From positions 6,344,595-6,408,594 of the forward strand of contig NC_041808.1 in the NCBI RefSeq assembly GCF_900964775.1: a stretch of DNA of 64,000 nt. Reading direction: 5' to 3'. The notes under the pieces were generated by a model. The model was given only the letters and a program-made list of their open reading frames with translations, was not told where the DNA came from and made no database searches. Source of the DNA: Scleropages formosus. Lineage: Eukaryota > Chordata > Actinopteri > Osteoglossiformes > Osteoglossidae. Position numbers and translations under genes: made by a program. Numbering within the stretch: the first letter of the stretch is position 1; each line of letters starts with the position of its first letter. Shown here piece by piece: positions 60,416 to 64,000 of the stretch.

Positions 60416-61990
60416 GGGCATCTCACTTTAAATCTGCCATTCTGAACAAAAACAACTTACAGAATATACAAATGTAATGTGGTACTAGGGTGCACAAAGG
60501 AAACAAGTGAACACTCCATATCCATACAAGTTAGCTTGACAGTGAACAGATGCATGAGGCTCCACTCCAAGGGGTAGGACTATTTGGTGCTCTTCATGCC
60601 CTGAAGCCTACGCTCATCCCCAGCTGTCTGCAGTCGGCTGCTTGCTCCACCTTCTCAGTACACACAGACTCTGGCTGGCTGAAGTTCTCCGAATATACTG
60701 TAGCTGATCATGTTTTTCTATATTCGATGTGCATATGATGAGGATGATGAAAAATCTGCTCATATGCATCTGCTTGCAAAGCTCATGTTTAGTTTCTGGT
60801 TATGTATTTCTGAGCTTGTTTGTGTTTTTGTCAGGCATGTCCTGCTCTGTAATGGCCCAATTCAAATTTCTTCCCAACCCTAAAGCCCGCTAACTCACTT
60901 CATGTGGCATAGATTTGAAGAAACCACATCTCCATGTGGATTTCCTGTAAAATTTTCCTCGTGTGATGTTGGCCGTGCCAAAGGGTCATTAGGAGCTCTT
61001 AGGTACCTTTCTAGCTCTACTTCCACAGCCTGTGTTGATGGAGCACAAGGGTGTGCTCGATGCTCCTGAGACAGTGTTTTTTCTCCATGATGAGATTTGT
61101 TTTGTCCTCCTTTAAGTGTCTCATCCTCTGTGTACAATAAAACATCTCAGTCTTGTCCACCATGATGACCTTCGCTTTGAACTGATGGAAAGCTTGTGGA
61201 GGAGGTCATCGGCGGTTGGACCACCTCCAGTTCGGAGGCCTCTGGTAAGATCCAAAACTGACTCATTATCTCACGGATGGACTCAAGCGTTTCTGTGGCA
61301 TACGCTGTTGGAACCAGCGGTCTCCTTTTTTCCCTCCTCTGACCCGTCTTGGACCCTCCTGATGGTCACGTGTTGCAGGCCACTCTCCTGGTGGCTATCT
61401 GAGACCATCTTGTAGGAGGGTACAGGTTCATCTCATCTCCTGACACTCCCAGGTCTCTCCTTCCTGTTGATTTTCTCTTTCAGACTTCAGTTGTTCCTCC
61501 CTTTTCACTGGTGTCTCCCACTTTGCTTTGGGGACAAAGAGGACAAGAAGGGCTAAAAAGTGTGAAACGTGTCATGAACAAAATGTTCTGCAGAACCTCA
61601 TCACAAACTAATATTATGAGTTAAATAAATATGTGGCAGAAGTTTGCTGAGGAGTGTGAATTCCAGTGTAATACACAGAACGGTGTCCCTTTTTCTTCAG
61701 GTTATCATAAATAAATGAGCATTTGTAGATGTTGACGGTAACTGACAAAAACTGTTGTAGGCAGAGAGTTAATCAGAATTAACCGGTGGACACGGTCGGA
61801 TATATGCAGAGAAAAGTTACATTAATTATATGCACATCATAATGCATAATATTTATTTAGAAAATAATAGTATTATTTGTTTTAAAAAAATAGAGTAGTA
61901 ACTGCAACATACAGCAAATGCAAGGCATTTCACGCTAATTTGACCAAATATCCACACATCAATAAATAATAATACTGCAAGTTTAGTAGT
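60416..61990. other. Spacer upstream of the opsin gene
   Basis: No firm gene. A minus-strand frame at 60895-61137 contains VELERYLRAPNDPLARP, faintly like the dimerisation region of hAT transposases. It is too short to call. Confidence 0.35.
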
Positions 61991-62097
61991 GCCAAATTAT
62001 TTCAGCGCAGCAATAATGCTCCTCTAATCAATTATAGGCAAATGGCTGTGAGACCGAGCGACACTTTTTTTTCTGCCGGAGGTCCGACACAGCGACA

Positions 62098-62225
62098 TTA
62101 TATAAATGGGCGCGCGACTGTACCCGCGCGCGCAGCAGCGGAGCGCGGGAGCCGAGCGGAAGCGCGAGCGCGAGCGCGAGACGACGAGGGACTGAACTTT
62201 TCACGCGCGGATTCGCGGGATTGAT
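62098..62225 (+). promoter_or_regulatory. VA opsin promoter: TATA box and CpG-rich start region
   Basis: TTATATAAAT at about 62098-62107 is followed by a strongly CpG-rich stretch with gcgagcgcgagcgcgagacg. This is the only TATA-plus-CpG combination upstream of the opsin ATG (62534) and would give a 5' UTR of roughly 400 bp, with or without an intron. Confidence 0.5.
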
Positions 62226-62533
62226 GATGAAGTAACTGATCCAATTAAAGAGTTTATCGATCAGATCCATGAGGATACGGGCGGAGTGTCGGCATTGGGT
62301 GTCAACCGTCAGTTGAAAGGACTTCAAAGTTGGAGGATCTTCACAATGTGACCCATTTTTTTCTACCTTCACCACACGAACAGCCCAAACAGTCTACTTT
62401 AGATGTATAACAGTCCAGTGTGTGTGTGAATCGAGGAGGTTCCACAGGTTGAGACAGCTTCCTCCACTGAAAAACCAGAATCGCTGTTTGGATGAAGCCT
62501 GATCCATCTGGTTGATGTTTGAAGACCTTAGAG

Positions 62534-62894
62534 ATGGACTCCTTCATCCTGTCCGTCAACGGGGTTCTTCACACTCCAGGAGACTCGATGGACAGAGAAG
62601 ACCCCTTTTCCGGTCCTCTCGCGTCCATCGCCCCCTGGAACTACACCTTCCTGGCTTGTCTCATGTTCATCATCACCTCGGTGTCCCTCACGGAGAACTT
62701 CACCGTCATGCTGGTCACCTTCAGGTTCAAACAGCTCCGGCAGCCTCTGAACTACATCATCGTGAACCTCTCCGTGGCCGACTTCCTCGTGTCCCTCATC
62801 GGTGGCACCATCAGCTTCCTCACCAACGCGCAGGGTTACTTCTTCTTGGGCAAGTGGGCCTGCGTGCTGGAGGGCTTTGCCGTCACCTTCTTCG
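62534..62894 (+). CDS. valop: Vertebrate-ancient (VA) opsin, first coding exon
   Basis: Exon 1 of a gene continuing past the right edge: 120 codons plus one base, ending TTCG|GTGAGT. Translation MDSFILSVNGVLHTPGDSMD leads into FSGPLASIAPWNYTFLACLM. TM1 spans about residues 38-62 (with ENFTVML), TM2 about 72-96 (PLNYIIVNLSVADFLVSLIG), and TM3 begins near 107 with the disulfide Cys (GKWAC, C110). FRFKQLRQPLNYIIVNLS and NLSVADFLVSLIGGTISFL are typical of fish VA/VAL opsins rather than rod, cone or pinopsin. VA opsins are light-sensing G-protein-coupled receptors of the inner retina and deep brain, using retinal bound at a Lys in TM7, which is outside the window. N26-30 lacks a glycosylation site but N37 in NYT is a candidate. 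The start is the first in-frame ATG with good hydropathy context. Confidence 0.9.
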
Positions 62895-63215
62895 GTGAGT
62901 ACTTTGGTGATGTATAGCACAAAAAACAGCAAATCACAGTGAACATGAGTCCCACAGATAAAGTGTCTACTATGTAAATAAATACAAATATGAATATGAA
63001 TATAGAATAGATGGTAAAGTACCAAAGATACAGTGCCAGACACACTATTAAGAAAAAACTACCAAAGTACCTGGGCGCTGGAGGGCTTTGGTAACCTTCT
63101 CGGGTGGGAATCAGAAGTCGAGTATCGAAGACACACAACAAAAGACCCAGTACAAATACAGTACCAAAGACATATAACCAAAGGTAAAGTACAGATGATG
63201 AATTACCAAAGTACC
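62895..63215 (+). repeat. Degenerate TACCAAAGTACA array in the opsin intron
   Basis: Words such as taccaaagatacagt, accaaagtac, gtaccaaagacatat and ccaaaggtaaagtaca recur irregularly. The array resumes at about 63665-63790 beyond an inserted L2 end. It contains the exon-like segment described separately (63067-63108). Confidence 0.55.
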
Positions 63216-63662
63216 ACAGGTTCTCGGTTCTGGATCCGTTGTGGTGGGACGATCTCCCCCTCTCGCTCAGAACTGCTGAATCTCTGTCCACATTTAAAAA
63301 GGGTCTTAAAACCCACCTCTTCCAGACTCGCTTCGCCAATCATCTCTTAAGTTCATGCAAGGTGTAAATGTTCATGGACTATAACTTTAAGATGATGCCC
63401 AGATAGACCTTTACGTAGTTACTCCTGCAATGTACAAAAATATTTGTATGTTTCATAAAAAAGAAAAAAATTATTACTAGGCGATCAAGAATCGTGGATA
63501 TTCTGATAAAGTTTTATGCAGCTACTTGTGTGATTAACATTGGTTCATATGGTGGAAAGAAGCTAACCGTACTGAAGAATCACGCATCTCTATCTATGCG
63601 TCTTTCTCTCTATGAGATGTACGTTGCTTTAGAGAAAAGCGTCTGCTGAATAAATGTAAATT
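63216..63662 (+). mobile_element. L2-type LINE 3' end in the opsin intron
   Basis: Translation in pieces gives [20 protein letters not shown] then HLFQTRFANHLL, the C-terminus of an L2-clade reverse transcriptase. A 3' UTR of about 290 bp ends cgttgctttagagaaaagcg, tctgctgaataaatgtaa. The tail matches SINE-B and V-SINE tails in this window. Confidence 0.78.
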
Positions 63663-63789
63663 TAGGTAATGTACTAAAGGTTAAGTACTGACTGAATACC
63701 AAAGACAAATACAGTACATGAGGCAGAGTACCACAGGTAATGTACAAAACATTCAGATTAATTACCCAGGTATAGGGAGTACAGGTAGG

Positions 63790-63960
63790 TTCAAGGTTCA
63801 AGATTTATTGTCATCGGTACAAGTATAGTGCATTTGTGCCATGGCTTGTGTTCTCAGCGAAGGTACCTGCAGACGCAGGAGGCATTTCAACGCACGACTG
63901 AACAAAGTGGCAATGAGGATGACCTCCATACATATTTAAATATGCATTCATTAATATTTT
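63790..63960 (+). repeat. Interspersed repeat starting TTCAAGATTTATTGTCAT
   Basis: Begins ggttcaaggttcaagattta ttgtcatcggtacaagtata. A related caaagtcaactttattgtca sequence lies at 28424. I recall such sequences as edges of fish interspersed repeats. Class not determined. Confidence 0.4.
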
Positions 63961-64000
63961 GTCTCGTGATGGTGTTTGTCTCCAAATGTGGACCACTTGT

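Noticed and set aside
60895-61137. Minus-strand frame with VELERYLRAPNDPLARP, faintly like a hAT transposase dimerisation region
   Set aside because: The resemblance is a handful of residues and no other transposase motif or terminal repeat lies nearby.

Overview
This window is genomic DNA from a ray-finned fish, most likely a teleost. Seven protein-coding genes with ordinary GT-AG introns can be read, five of them complete. None shows bacterial or viral layout. The opsin is a fish-type vertebrate-ancient opsin, the homeobox gene is closest to the fish mxtx (Mix/DUX-like) type, and the repeats are fish-style: tRNA-derived SINEs, V-SINEs, L2-type LINE 3' ends and long CA/GT arrays. One very abundant SINE (16 copies here) suggests an early-branching teleost such as a bonytongue. 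That placement rests on memory of similar repeats and is weak.

Layout. 1-1368: last coding exons of SH2D4B (+), then a 42-bp minisatellite in its probable 3' UTR. 3.0-7.2 kb: repeat-rich spacer with SINEs, an L2 3' end and a tRNA-Ile-like sequence. 8.9-13.3 kb: complete TSPAN14 (-), 269 aa. 14.9-23.3 kb: complete BMS1 (-), 22 coding exons, 1279 aa. 25.3-26.5 kb: three-exon mxtx-like homeobox gene (-), 275 aa, with a TATA box. 30.4-33.9 kb: complete TMEM254 (+), four exons, 128 aa. 38.7-50.2 kb: complete STK32C kinase gene (-), 12 exons, 435 aa. 51-62 kb: gene-poor, SINE-rich spacer. 62.5 kb to the end: first coding exon of a VA opsin gene (+) and part of its intron.

The genes do not form a pathway. 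They make a conserved neighbourhood: from memory, SH2D4B/TSPAN14, TMEM254, BMS1 and STK32C all lie on human chromosome 10 but in separate bands, so the compact order here is either ancestral or fish-specific. BMS1 acts in 40S ribosome assembly, TSPAN14 is a TspanC8 partner of ADAM10, STK32C is a YANK-family kinase, SH2D4B is a cytoplasmic adaptor, TMEM254 is a small membrane protein of unknown role, and VA opsin is a deep-brain/retinal photopigment.

I found no new multi-gene system. The most unusual observations are small-scale: a minisatellite in an STK32C intron built from copies of the adjoining exon end and splice donor; a decayed echo of the opsin exon end in its own intron; SINEs that share their 3' tail with L2 LINE ends in the same window; and a 275-bp TIR element that resembles one I remember from mammalian genomes. 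Exon coordinates were worked out by hand from reading frame, splice consensus and family knowledge. For the five complete genes the exon lengths sum to an exact multiple of three.
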